Shown piece after piece: positions 1-8,284 of a stretch of DNA of 64,000 nucleotides. Origin of the DNA: Paraburkholderia sp. BL21I4N1 (GTDB lineage: Bacteria > Pseudomonadota > Gammaproteobacteria > Burkholderiales > Burkholderiaceae); the NCBI RefSeq assembly GCF_002973525.1, contig NZ_PVEN01000013.1, forward strand, positions 148,655 to 212,654. Reading direction: 5' to 3'. The notes under the pieces are model-generated. The model searched no databases and had not been told where the DNA came from. It saw only the letters and a program-made list of their open reading frames with translations. Position numbers and translations under genes: made by a program. Position 1 is the stretch's first letter, and every line of letters starts with the position of its first letter.

Positions 1-604
1 TGATATGTTTGCGTCCACTAAATGAAAGAAAAAGTTCGTCTTGGTGTCAGGCAAGAGTCGTGACGTGGCTTGAAAGCGGATACGGGTAGTCTTTCACGGC
101 TATCCATTAAGTAAGCTAAATGAAGGATTTGATTAACGGGTCGCGCCTCGCGAGCAGACGGGTGCCCGTGCTGTCGTTCGTTATCTGAGAGAAATCACCG
201 TTATCGAATTTTTTTGTCCGTGCAAAGAAATTAGTCATGCTGAGAAAAGTGCGGGGTAAACACCGATGGCTCGAAATCGAATCTAAAGATTGCGAGTGGT
301 TGTACAGCTAATGGAAGGCATATAGATCGACGAATAAACCGATTGGCACCAACCGACGCGCCGTCGTTATCAACGTTCTATGGATGTTGCCGCACTCAAG
401 GCGAGCGCAGCAAGACGAATATTTAGTATCACTACGAAACAGGTGTGTGGTTCTGAATCGCCGATTCGCTAGTCGGGTGGATGGCTATTGGAGTTTCGAA
501 GGGAAAACAGGGCGTTCGAAGCGTGGCGGTGGGGTGCCGCAAACGAAGAGGCTTGCCAGGCCTCTTCGAATAACAACTTGGCGTTTATGGCGAGAGAGAG
601 GAAC
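1..604. other. Upstream non-coding region of the TonB receptor gene
   Basis: No convincing gene is seen in this stretch. It is more AT-rich than the genes that follow and has no long frame with a ribosome binding site. The last 120 bases lead into the receptor gene and carry a perfect 9-bp hairpin (listed separately). The start of the window may cut an upstream gene, but nothing at positions 1-100 reads as a recognisable protein on either strand. Confidence 0.5.
544..568 (+). other. Perfect 9-bp stem-loop in the receptor leader
   Basis: CGAAGAGGC (544-552) and GCCTCTTCG (560-568) form a perfect stem around a 7-base loop, ending 36 bases before the chosen start at 605. There is no T-tract after it, so it is not a typical intrinsic terminator. 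It could be an RNA structure in the 5' leader or an operator; the sequence does not decide. Confidence 0.4.
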
Positions 605-3352
605 ATGAAACAGAGGGATCTAGCATCGGCCATTCGGAAGATTGTCTGGGCTGAAATGGCGCTAACCGCGATGGTGGGGACGTCCGCGTTCGCACAGAGC
701 CAGCCGTCGGCGGCAAGCGCGGCGGTCGCGTTACCCATTGTCGTTGCGCAAGCCGGCACGCCGGAGGGCGTGGCGGCAACGCCTGAGGCTGCATCGGGCG
801 CGGCGGCCACGGCACCGGTTAAGCAGCTCAAGAAATTCGAGGTGACAGGCTCGCTTATCCGCACGTCGGACAAAGTCGGCAATACCGAAGTCCAGACCAT
901 CACGCAAAAGGACATCGCGCAAAGCGGCTATACCACGGTGTCCGACTTCTTGCGCGGTACGGCGGCGAACTCGGCCAGCAGTTGGTCGCAGTCGACCATG
1001 AACAGCGCCGCTCCCGGCGGCGCCGGTATCGCGCTGCGCGGCCTGAGCGAGAAGTACACGCTCGTCCTGGTGGACGGCCAGCGTGTCGCCAACTATGCGC
1101 AAGCGGTGAATTTCACCGACACCTTCTTCGACGTCAACAGCATCCCGCTGAATATTGTCGATCACATCGACATCGTGAAGACGGGCGCGGTGTCGATTTA
1201 CGGCTCCGATGCAATCGCCGGTGTCGTCAACATCATCACCAAGAAGAACTTTCAGGGCCTGCAGCTCGATACGCAGCTGGGCAAGGCTCAGCATCCCGGC
1301 AACGGTCAGGGAAGCTTCAGTGCCCTCGGCGGCTTCGGCGACCTGAACTCGGATCGCTTCAACGTCACCGCCGCAGCGAGCTACTACCGCGACAGCGGAT
1401 CGACGCTGGCCGATCGCGACATGACGTCGGGGCAGGATTTCACGCAATACGCCGGCGGTCTCGCGGCGCCGTTGGGTCCGAACCAGCAGTCGTACTGGAC
1501 CACGCCCGGCGGCAATGTGGCGCTGAATCCCTGCCCGCCCGGCAGCACGGCGGCGAAGACGGGTGGTGCGGCGTGCGCCTACAACGTCGCGGCCGGTACT
1601 TCCCTAACGCCGGCCGTGACGCGTTTGAACGCGAAAGTGCGCGGCACTTTCAAGATCGACGAAGACAAGGAAGCATACGCGGGCTTCTGGGTGAGCCGCG
1701 ACGAAAACGTGCAATTGCAGGGCCCGGCGGCGTTGACGGCCAATTCGAACGTGTTCACGCCGGCCACGGGTTCCGTCGCGCCGCTCTCGCGGACCGTGTC
1801 GGCGTCGAACCCGTTTAATCCGTTCGGCGTGGCGACGCCGATCAATCTGACGTTCCCCGGCAAAATTGGTGTGGCGGATACGGTGTCGACTTTCTGGATG
1901 GCGTCGACGGGCGTTAAAGGTACGTACAACTCGGCGGCGCTGGGTAGCTGGGACTGGTCCGCCGATTACGGCCATTCGCAGAGTACGGTCGACACGAGTT
2001 ACTCCAACCGCCTGAACGTGGCGGGCGTGGAGAACATGCTGGCGAACGGCTCGTACAACTTCGCGAACCCGGGCTCGACGCCCAACGGCCTGAACGGCGT
2101 GTTCAGCGACGACTATCAGCAAGCCATTTCGAAGGTGGACAGCGTCACGGCCAAGACCTCGACGGCGAATCTGTTCAGCCTGCCCGCCGGCAATGTCGGC
2201 TTGGGCTTTGGTACGGAGTTCCGCCACGAGTCGTCGGTGATCAACCCGCAGACGCTTGCGTCAGCAGGCATCGTCGCGCCGGCGAACGTGCAGACAGTCG
2301 ACAGCTCGCGCAACGTGGCGGCGTTGTTCTATCAGATCGACATTCCTATCATCCACAACCTGACGTTCACGCAAGCGTCCCGCTACGATCACTACAGCGA
2401 CTTCGGCGGTGCTTTTTCGCCGAGCTTCGCGCTGCGTTATCAGCCGGTGCGTATGCTGACGACGTTCGCCTCGTTTAGCCGCGGTTTCCGCGCGCCGACC
2501 GGCGTCGAGAATTCGCAGGCGGTTTATCTCGGTCACCAGAACCTGGTCGATCCGAACGATCCGAGCGGCACGCCGACCAAACACTTTACGACCGAGCAGA
2601 CGACGGGTAATCCGAATCTGCAGCCCGAGCACACGAAGAACTACAACATCGGCTTCCAGTTGTCGCCGGACGCGCTGACCGATATCGGCGCGGCGTTCTA
2701 CAAAGTGCGCATTGACGGTGTGATCGGGACCGCGGATCCAAACGCCGTGCTTCAGCAAAACAATCCGTCGACGGTGGTACGCAATCCCGACGGCACGATC
2801 CGTTATATCGTGCAGCCGTTCGTCAACCTGGGCGCGCTCGATACCGACGGCTTCGACATGAACTTCCGCAAGGCGGTTCGGACGACCTACGGTACGTTCA
2901 CGCTATCGGGCGACTGGGCTTACGTGTGGCACTTCAAGCTACACAGCCCCGGTGCCGCGCCGCAGGATTTCGCGGGTAACAATCTCGCCCTGCTGCAACC
3001 GTTCGGCGCAAGTAACCCGCGCTGGAAGGGCAACACCACGTTGACGTGGGATTTCCACAACCTGACGACGTCGTTGACGTGGCAATACACCGGTCCTTAC
3101 ACGAACGGCGTGTCGGCCGAGTTCGGCGACGGCGGAACCGGATCGGTGGCGTCCTATAGTCAGTTCAATCTGGTGGCGAGCTATCGCGGCTTCAAGCATT
3201 GGACGATCTACGGCGGTATCACGAATCTGTTCGACAAACGGCCGCCGTTCGACGTCGAGTGGCAAGCAACGCCGGACATTACGGGTTACGACCAGTCGCT
3301 TTACACGGACCTGGGCCGTTTCTTCCAGATTGGCGCGACGTACCGGTTCTGA
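605..3352 (+). CDS. TonB-dependent outer-membrane receptor
   Basis: Predicted 915-residue outer-membrane receptor for TonB/ExbBD-driven uptake of a substrate that cannot be named from sequence. The start at 605 is preceded by a GAGAGAGG ribosome binding site; the frame is open further upstream but without a comparable signal. An N-terminal signal peptide ends near the motif SAFAQS. After an Ala/Pro-rich linker comes a plug domain that opens with KKFEVTGSLIRT and holds the typical LRGL and LVLVDGQRV segments and the SIYGSDAIAGVVNIITKK stretch. The rest is a beta-barrel with the GFRAPT region and a final aromatic residue (GATYRF). The plug opening and barrel spacing resemble receptors of the Caulobacter/Xanthomonas oligomer-uptake type. 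It is followed by a molybdenum hydroxylase set, so both may serve one substrate; this is inference. Confidence 0.9.
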   Translation: MKQRDLASAIRKIVWAEMALTAMVGTSAFAQSQPSAASAAVALPIVVAQAGTPEGVAATPEAASGAAATAPVKQLKKFEVTGSLIRTSDKVGNTEVQTITQKDIAQSGYTTVSDFLRGTAANSASSWSQSTMNSAAPGGAGIALRGLSEKYTLVLVDGQRVANYAQAVNFTDTFFDVNSIPLNIVDHIDIVKTGAVSIYGSDAIAGVVNIITKKNFQGLQLDTQLGKAQHPGNGQGSFSALGGFGDLNSDRFNVTAAASYYRDSGSTLADRDMTSGQDFTQYAGGLAAPLGPNQQSYWTTPGGNVALNPCPPGSTAAKTGGAACAYNVAAGTSLTPAVTRLNAKVRGTFKIDEDKEAYAGFWVSRDENVQLQGPAALTANSNVFTPATGSVAPLSRTVSASNPFNPFGVATPINLTFPGKIGVADTVSTFWMASTGVKGTYNSAALGSWDWSADYGHSQSTVDTSYSNRLNVAGVENMLANGSYNFANPGSTPNGLNGVFSDDYQQAISKVDSVTAKTSTANLFSLPAGNVGLGFGTEFRHESSVINPQTLASAGIVAPANVQTVDSSRNVAALFYQIDIPIIHNLTFTQASRYDHYSDFGGAFSPSFALRYQPVRMLTTFASFSRGFRAPTGVENSQAVYLGHQNLVDPNDPSGTPTKHFTTEQTTGNPNLQPEHTKNYNIGFQLSPDALTDIGAAFYKVRIDGVIGTADPNAVLQQNNPSTVVRNPDGTIRYIVQPFVNLGALDTDGFDMNFRKAVRTTYGTFTLSGDWAYVWHFKLHSPGAAPQDFAGNNLALLQPFGASNPRWKGNTTLTWDFHNLTTSLTWQYTGPYTNGVSAEFGDGGTGSVASYSQFNLVASYRGFKHWTIYGGITNLFDKRPPFDVEWQATPDITGYDQSLYTDLGRFFQIGATYRF

Positions 3353-3396
3353 TGAATTGATCGCAGATTGACCAACTGGCTAATAAGCCCAGCCCG

Positions 3397-3436
3397 GCGC
3401 CGCTTTTGCCCACGTATGGAGGGGTGAAAGCGGCGC
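3397..3436 (+). terminator. Stem-loop after the receptor gene, possible terminator
   Basis: GCGCCGCTTT (3397-3406) pairs perfectly with AAAGCGGCGC (3427-3436), and the pairing can extend inward through GCCC/GGGG, giving about 15 base pairs. It lies 45 bases after the receptor stop. No run of T follows, so this is a weak terminator call; it may simply be a structured mRNA end. Confidence 0.4.
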
Positions 3437-3503
3437 TGACCATTGCGCGCCTCGCGTCTCGCCTGGCGGCAACTTCGCGTTAACCCTCCGCCTCACCACG
3501 ATT

Positions 3504-3527
3504 GACTTAAATTCCCGAATTTAAGTC
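3504..3527. promoter_or_regulatory. AT-rich palindrome, candidate operator
   Basis: GACTTAAATT (3504-3513) and AATTTAAGTC (3518-3527) form a perfect 10-bp inverted repeat with a CCCG centre. It sits about 110 bases upstream of the molybdenum hydroxylase start in otherwise GC-rich DNA. Symmetry, AT content and position suit a dimeric regulator binding site. No regulator gene adjoins the operon, so the protein that would bind is unknown. Confidence 0.45.
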
Positions 3528-3635
3528 CCGCAATCGCTCCCCCGTCTTACTACTATCCGAACACCTGCCACGCTAAACCCGCGCGCCCGCGCGCATTCCA
3601 ACGTCGGTCACCATGCAAGCTCACCGAGCCTCGCC

Positions 3636-5906
3636 ATGTTGAAGCGCAGAACCTTCCTGCTCGGCGGCGCCGGCGCAGTGGGCGCGCTGCTGGTCGGCTG
3701 GTCGGTGCTGCCGCCGGGTCAAAGGCTCACGACCTCCACGCCGTTACCCGCGCAAGGCACGCAAGTACCGCTGAACGGCTGGGTCAAGATCGCGGTCGAC
3801 AACAGCGTGACCATCATGATGTGCAAAGCGGAAATGGGGCAGGGCGTCCATACGGGCCTGGCGATGTTGCTCGCCGAAGAGCTCGACGCGGACTGGTCGC
3901 AAGTGCGCGTGGAGGATTCGCCGATCGACGGAATCTACAATAGCGTGCAGAACATCGTCGACGATCTGCCGTTTCGTCCCGACGACGACAGCGCCGTGAA
4001 GCGCGCGACGGTCTGGATGACTCGCAAACTGGTGCGCGACGCCGGCACGATGATGACGGGCGGGTCGTCGAGCATCAACGATCTGTGGACGCCGATGCGC
4101 GAAGCCGGCGCCTCGGCGCGCGCGATGCTGATCGGCGCGGCGGCCGCGCAATGGCAAGTGCCGGCTGCCGAATGCCGTGCGGAAAGTGGCCGCGTGTTGC
4201 ATCCGTCGGGACATCGGGCGAGCTTCGGCGAGTTGTCGTCGCTGGCGGCGCAGCAATCGCTGCCGCGCAACGTGGCGTTAAAAGACCCGGCCGACTTCAA
4301 GCTGATCGGCAAACCGGTCCGCCGCATCGAAGCCGCGTCGAAGATCAACGGCACGGCCCGCTTCGGCATCGACGCGCTGCCGGACGGCCTACTCTACGCG
4401 AGCGTCGTCATGTGTCCCACGCTGGGTGGGACGGTCGCGCAGTTCGACGCCGGGCCTGCGGAGAAACTGCCGGGGTTTATCAAGGCGTTCACCGTCGCGC
4501 CGTACAACGGTGGAACCGGCGGCGTCGCGGTCATTGCCGACAACCCGTTTCGCGCGATGAACGCCGTCACCGCCGTCACCGTCGATTGGAACGACGGCGC
4601 CGCAGCGCACGTGTCGAGCGCGGAGGTGCAAAACCGTCTCGCGCAAGCATTGGACGATAGCGACGGCCACGCCTACTACCGACTCGGCGATGTCGACACC
4701 GCAATGAACGGCGCCGCGCGCACGCTCAGCGCCGACTATCACGCGCCGTATCTCGCGCACGGCGCGGTCGAACCGCTCAATTGCACCGTGCAGGTTGCGG
4801 AGGGTGCGGCGACGGTGTGGGTTTCCACGCAAGTCCCCGCGCTCGCGCGTCATCACGTCGCCAAGGTGCTGAACCTCGACGCCGACAAGGTCGATGTGCA
4901 AACCCAATTGCTCGGCGGCGCATTCGGCCGGCGTCTCGAACTCGATTTCATCGCGCAGGCCGCGGTGATCGCGCGCCAGGGCGGTGGACGTCCGGTGCAG
5001 ACCATCTGGTCGCGCGCGCAGGATTTCACGCACGATTTCTATCGACCCGCTTGCGTGTCGCGGCTCAGGGCCGGTCTCGATGCACACGGCAAACTGATTG
5101 CATGGGACAGCCTGTCCGCGGGTCAGGCGATCGTGCCGGAATCGCTCGCGCGCTACTACGGCGTGCCGCGAATCCCGATCGACAAAACCACCTGCGAAGG
5201 CGCATTCGATCAACCCTACGAATGGCCCGCCGCGCGTGTCGCGCACAAGATCGTCGAATTGCCGGTGCCGGTTGGTTTCTGGCGTTCGGTCGGCCATTCG
5301 CATCAGGCGTTTTTCACGGAGAGTTTCACCGACGAACTCGCTGCCGCCGCCGGCCGCGATCCGATTGCGTTTCGCGCCGAACTGCTCGCGCGGCATCCGC
5401 GCCATCTGGCGGTCTTGAAGCGGGTTGCCGCGTTATCGGAGTGGGGGCGCCCGTTGAGTCATGCCGCCGACGGCGCGCCGCGCTCGCGCGGTGTCGCGCT
5501 GCACGAGGCGTTCGGCAGCGTCGTCGCGCAGGTGGTGGAGGTGTCGATCGGGCCGGGCAAGCAGATTCGCGTGCATCGCGTGATCTGTGTGATCGATTGC
5601 GGCTTGCCGGTGAATCCGAATCTGATCCGCCAGCAAATGGAGAGCGCGATCGTGTTCGGCCTCTCGACCGCGTTGCAGGATGAAATCACGATCGTCGACG
5701 GTCAGGTGCAGCAGAAGAACTTCGTGGATTTTCCTGTGGTGCGGATGAATGATTGTCCGACGATCGAAACCGAGATCATGCCGAGTCGACTGCATCCGCA
5801 AGGCGTCGGTGAGCCGGGTGTGCCACCGGTCGCACCGGCCGTGGCGAATGCAGTGTTCGCGCTGACGGGCCAACGTCTGCGAACCTTGCCGCTGAAACTG
5901 GCGTAA
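3636..5906 (+). CDS. Molybdopterin-binding subunit of a xanthine dehydrogenase-family (IorB-type) oxidoreductase
   Basis: Large catalytic subunit (756 residues) of a molybdenum hydroxylase of the isoquinoline 1-oxidoreductase/aldehyde dehydrogenase type. It begins with a twin-arginine signal (KRRTFLLGGAGAVGA), so it is likely folded with its cofactor and exported by Tat. Visible family features are the MGQGVHTGLAMLLAEEL segment, the GGAFGRR molybdopterin motif, and GEPGVPPVAPA near residue 726 with the expected catalytic glutamate. The 2Fe-2S partner is encoded 52 bases downstream, as is usual. No cytochrome c subunit or XdhC-like maturation gene follows. The substrate is unknown; N-heterocycles or aldehydes would be typical. 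Family assignment is firm, the reaction is inferred. Confidence 0.9.
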   Translation: MLKRRTFLLGGAGAVGALLVGWSVLPPGQRLTTSTPLPAQGTQVPLNGWVKIAVDNSVTIMMCKAEMGQGVHTGLAMLLAEELDADWSQVRVEDSPIDGIYNSVQNIVDDLPFRPDDDSAVKRATVWMTRKLVRDAGTMMTGGSSSINDLWTPMREAGASARAMLIGAAAAQWQVPAAECRAESGRVLHPSGHRASFGELSSLAAQQSLPRNVALKDPADFKLIGKPVRRIEAASKINGTARFGIDALPDGLLYASVVMCPTLGGTVAQFDAGPAEKLPGFIKAFTVAPYNGGTGGVAVIADNPFRAMNAVTAVTVDWNDGAAAHVSSAEVQNRLAQALDDSDGHAYYRLGDVDTAMNGAARTLSADYHAPYLAHGAVEPLNCTVQVAEGAATVWVSTQVPALARHHVAKVLNLDADKVDVQTQLLGGAFGRRLELDFIAQAAVIARQGGGRPVQTIWSRAQDFTHDFYRPACVSRLRAGLDAHGKLIAWDSLSAGQAIVPESLARYYGVPRIPIDKTTCEGAFDQPYEWPAARVAHKIVELPVPVGFWRSVGHSHQAFFTESFTDELAAAAGRDPIAFRAELLARHPRHLAVLKRVAALSEWGRPLSHAADGAPRSRGVALHEAFGSVVAQVVEVSIGPGKQIRVHRVICVIDCGLPVNPNLIRQQMESAIVFGLSTALQDEITIVDGQVQQKNFVDFPVVRMNDCPTIETEIMPSRLHPQGVGEPGVPPVAPAVANAVFALTGQRLRTLPLKLA

Positions 5907-5958
5907 CGCGTAGCAAGCTCAAGTACACAAAGAGAACGGGAATCACGAGGAGACCCGC

Positions 5959-6420
5959 ATGGGATCGCTAAATATCAATGGCCGCGCGGTAGCGGTGCAG
6001 GCCGAGCCGGACATGCCGCTGCTGTGGGTGCTGCGTGCGGAACTCGGCATGACCGGCACCAAATTCGGCTGCGGCGTGGGCATTTGCGGCGCGTGTACGG
6101 TTCATCTGGACGGCAAGGCGAGCCTGTCATGCCAGACGCTGATGTCGAGCCTGCATGCGCAGAAGATCACGACGATAGAAGGCGTGCAGGGCGCTGAAGC
6201 GCAGGCTTTGAAAGCGGCGTGGATCGATCTCGACGTGGTGCAGTGCGGTTATTGCCAGAGCGCGCAACTCATGGCGGCCTGCGCGCTACTCAAACAGAAA
6301 CCCAATCCCACGGACGCCGATATCGACGCGGCCATGTCTAACATCGTATGCCGTTGCGGCACGTATCCGCGCGTGCGGGCGGCGATTCATCAGGCCGCGT
6401 CGAAACGTCGGCCGGCATAA
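5959..6420 (+). CDS. 2Fe-2S subunit of the molybdenum hydroxylase (IorA-type)
   Basis: Small iron-sulphur subunit of 153 residues, the full length for the family. The N-terminal plant-ferredoxin cluster uses Cys38, Cys43, Cys46 and Cys58 (FGCGVGICGACTVHLDG). The C-terminal cluster uses Cys96 and Cys99 (QCGYCQ) and Cys131 and Cys133 (CRCG). It carries electrons from the molybdenum centre of the upstream gene product to an acceptor not encoded nearby. An AGGAGA ribosome binding site lies 6 bases before the start. It has no signal peptide and presumably travels through Tat as a hitchhiker on the large subunit. Confidence 0.92.
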   Translation: MGSLNINGRAVAVQAEPDMPLLWVLRAELGMTGTKFGCGVGICGACTVHLDGKASLSCQTLMSSLHAQKITTIEGVQGAEAQALKAAWIDLDVVQCGYCQSAQLMAACALLKQKPNPTDADIDAAMSNIVCRCGTYPRVRAAIHQAASKRRPA

Positions 6421-6450
6421 CGCCAGCGACGTTTCGACGCGTTTGCGCGC

Positions 6451-6543
6451 TTAATTAGCGAACATTTCCACCACGGCGACCACGGCCGTGAAAATGCCGA
6501 TACATCCGCCCAGTGTGACTGCGCCTTGCATGAATTGCGACAT
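6451..6543 (-). CDS. Possible 30-residue membrane peptide
   Basis: A short frame on the minus strand reads MSQFMQGAVTLGGCIGIFTA and continues to VVAVVEMFAN, 30 residues forming one strongly hydrophobic segment. It lies 97 bases downstream of the FAD amine oxidoreductase stop on the same strand, after an AT-rich stretch (6595-6640) that could hold a promoter. The ribosome binding site is weak (CGGGT before the start). No homologue is recognised. If real, it would be a single-span membrane peptide at the end of the polyamine cluster. Codon choice looks native, but at this length chance cannot be excluded. Confidence 0.4.
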   Translation of the reverse strand: MSQFMQGAVTLGGCIGIFTAVVAVVEMFAN

Positions 6544-6640
6544 ACGTGACCCGTAGCGTGAGTGAGTGATGAAGAACATTTAACCCGAAATGAAAGCTTA
6601 AAGAAAGCTTATCAAAAATAAAACGTAAACAAATTCGGGG

Positions 6641-8284
6641 TTATCCCAGGGCGCGATTTGCCGCGAGTACGCCCCAGTAGGACGCTTCCTCGAATAGCGA
6701 CATGCCCGACAGATCCGCGTGCGCGAACAGCACCGGTCCTTCCGCGTCGCGTAACGCGAGCAGCCCGGGACGGCTGAGGAAGCCGACATCCGGCGTCGCC
6801 ATGGCGTGACCGCGTACGGTGATTTCCAGTGCGGTGGCGTGACGCCACAGGTCGCGGCCATAAGCGGGCAGCAGATCGATCGACGCTTGCGCGCGCAGTT
6901 CGTCGGGATGCGCGGCGGCGAGCCAGCGACGGGTGTCGTCGGGCGTCTTCAGATCGAGCGCCTGATAGGCCGAGAACACCGAGCGTTGCGGCGGCGACAG
7001 GCGGATCAGTTGATGCGTCGAGACCACATAACCGAGGCCTTCGCCGCGATAGACGACGTTGTCCCACGCGAGCGGCACGCCTTGCGCTTCGCGCGGCATG
7101 CCGTCCATCAGGAAGTTGGAGACAAGCCACGGCGCACGCGGCGGCAGGTCGCGCGGCGCGTCGAAACCATACGCAGACAGATGCGGTATGACGTGCTGCG
7201 CGACGAAAAGCGGCATGGCCGACACCACGCGGCGCGCTTTCAGCACGAAGGTAGTGGGCACATTATTGCTGTCGATGCGTACGCAGAGTACTTCCACGCC
7301 ACCCGGTTTTTCATCGACACGCGCGGCAAAGCCCGGCACTGACCATGTGGATTTGCCCACGCGTTGCGTGATCGACGCGCTCAGTTTCGTCACCATGCCA
7401 TGCAGACCGTCGGGCCAGGTCAGCACCGCGCCGTCTTCCGCATTACGCGCATGGCCGCCGCGCGACGAGAAGTAATGCAAGCCGGCCCACGCGGAGACAT
7501 GTTCATAACCGGCGCCGAAATCGTCGCGACACGCGTAATTCAGATACCAGTGCAGCGACGACGCGGTATAGCCTTCGTCGAGCAGCCACTGTTTGAACGA
7601 GCGCTTGTCCAATGCGCGCCAGCGCGGTTCTTGCGACGACTGCGCGAGCGGAATGCAGAACACCTTGCGGCCGTCGCTGCCCACGGCGGTGCGCAGTGCG
7701 TCGGTGTAGGCGAAAAAGCGCTGCTGCTGCGCGATTTCCGCGTGATTCACGCCGAGCGTCGGCACCAGGCCGTCCTGCCATTGACCGTCGATCAGCAAGC
7801 GTTCGTCCGGCGCGTGCACCAGCACGCGTTCGTCGAACACCGGCCGCGCGGTGAACGGATCGGCTTCGATCACGCCGAGGTCGGCAAGCATGTCGCGCAG
7901 GTGCGTCGATTCCATCGACGGTAACGGCAGATAATGCGCTCCCTTCGGATAGCCTAGCTCGCCATAGCGGCCACCGGCCGCATTGCCGCCGAATTCGGGT
8001 CCGGCGAGCACGACAAAATCCTTGTGCCCCGCTCGCGCGAGTTGCCACGCGCACGATAAACCGGCCGCGCCCGCGCCGAGAATCGCGACGTCGGTCTCGA
8101 GCGTGCCGGACGGCGCCGGCAAACCGCGATGGTCGCGCAGCGCATGACCTTCGCGCATGCCGGGACTGTCGATCACCGGCGTCGTTTCGATCCAGCCGGT
8201 GCGGCTGAGATCGGGCAGCGCGCCCAACGCGGCCGCCCCCACCGCGCCAGCCGCGCCCGCAAAAAGAAAAGTGCGGCGGTCCAT
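6641..8284 (-). CDS. Tat-exported FAD-dependent amine oxidoreductase-like protein
   Basis: Predicted flavoprotein of 547 residues. The N-terminus MDRRTFLFAGAAGAVGAAAL is a twin-arginine signal. The dinucleotide-binding motif VAILGAGAAGLSCAWQLARAG follows at about residue 67, and the C-terminal end has the flavin-contact type LFAHADLSGMSLFEEA segment. It resembles the flavin-containing amine oxidase superfamily, which oxidises polyamines and similar amines. Its start overlaps the stop of the spermidine synthase-like gene (TGATG), so the two are translationally coupled. Together with the decarboxylase and membrane genes across the divergent promoter it belongs to a conserved polyamine-linked cluster. 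The actual amine substrate is not established. Confidence 0.85.
   Translation of the reverse strand: MDRRTFLFAGAAGAVGAAALGALPDLSRTGWIETTPVIDSPGMREGHALRDHRGLPAPSGTLETDVAILGAGAAGLSCAWQLARAGHKDFVVLAGPEFGGNAAGGRYGELGYPKGAHYLPLPSMESTHLRDMLADLGVIEADPFTARPVFDERVLVHAPDERLLIDGQWQDGLVPTLGVNHAEIAQQQRFFAYTDALRTAVGSDGRKVFCIPLAQSSQEPRWRALDKRSFKQWLLDEGYTASSLHWYLNYACRDDFGAGYEHVSAWAGLHYFSSRGGHARNAEDGAVLTWPDGLHGMVTKLSASITQRVGKSTWSVPGFAARVDEKPGGVEVLCVRIDSNNVPTTFVLKARRVVSAMPLFVAQHVIPHLSAYGFDAPRDLPPRAPWLVSNFLMDGMPREAQGVPLAWDNVVYRGEGLGYVVSTHQLIRLSPPQRSVFSAYQALDLKTPDDTRRWLAAAHPDELRAQASIDLLPAYGRDLWRHATALEITVRGHAMATPDVGFLSRPGLLALRDAEGPVLFAHADLSGMSLFEEASYWGVLAANRALG

Noticed and set aside
384..608. A 74-codon frame before the TonB receptor
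   Set aside because: It has no ribosome binding site, arginine-rich random composition, and overlaps the receptor's start signals in another frame.
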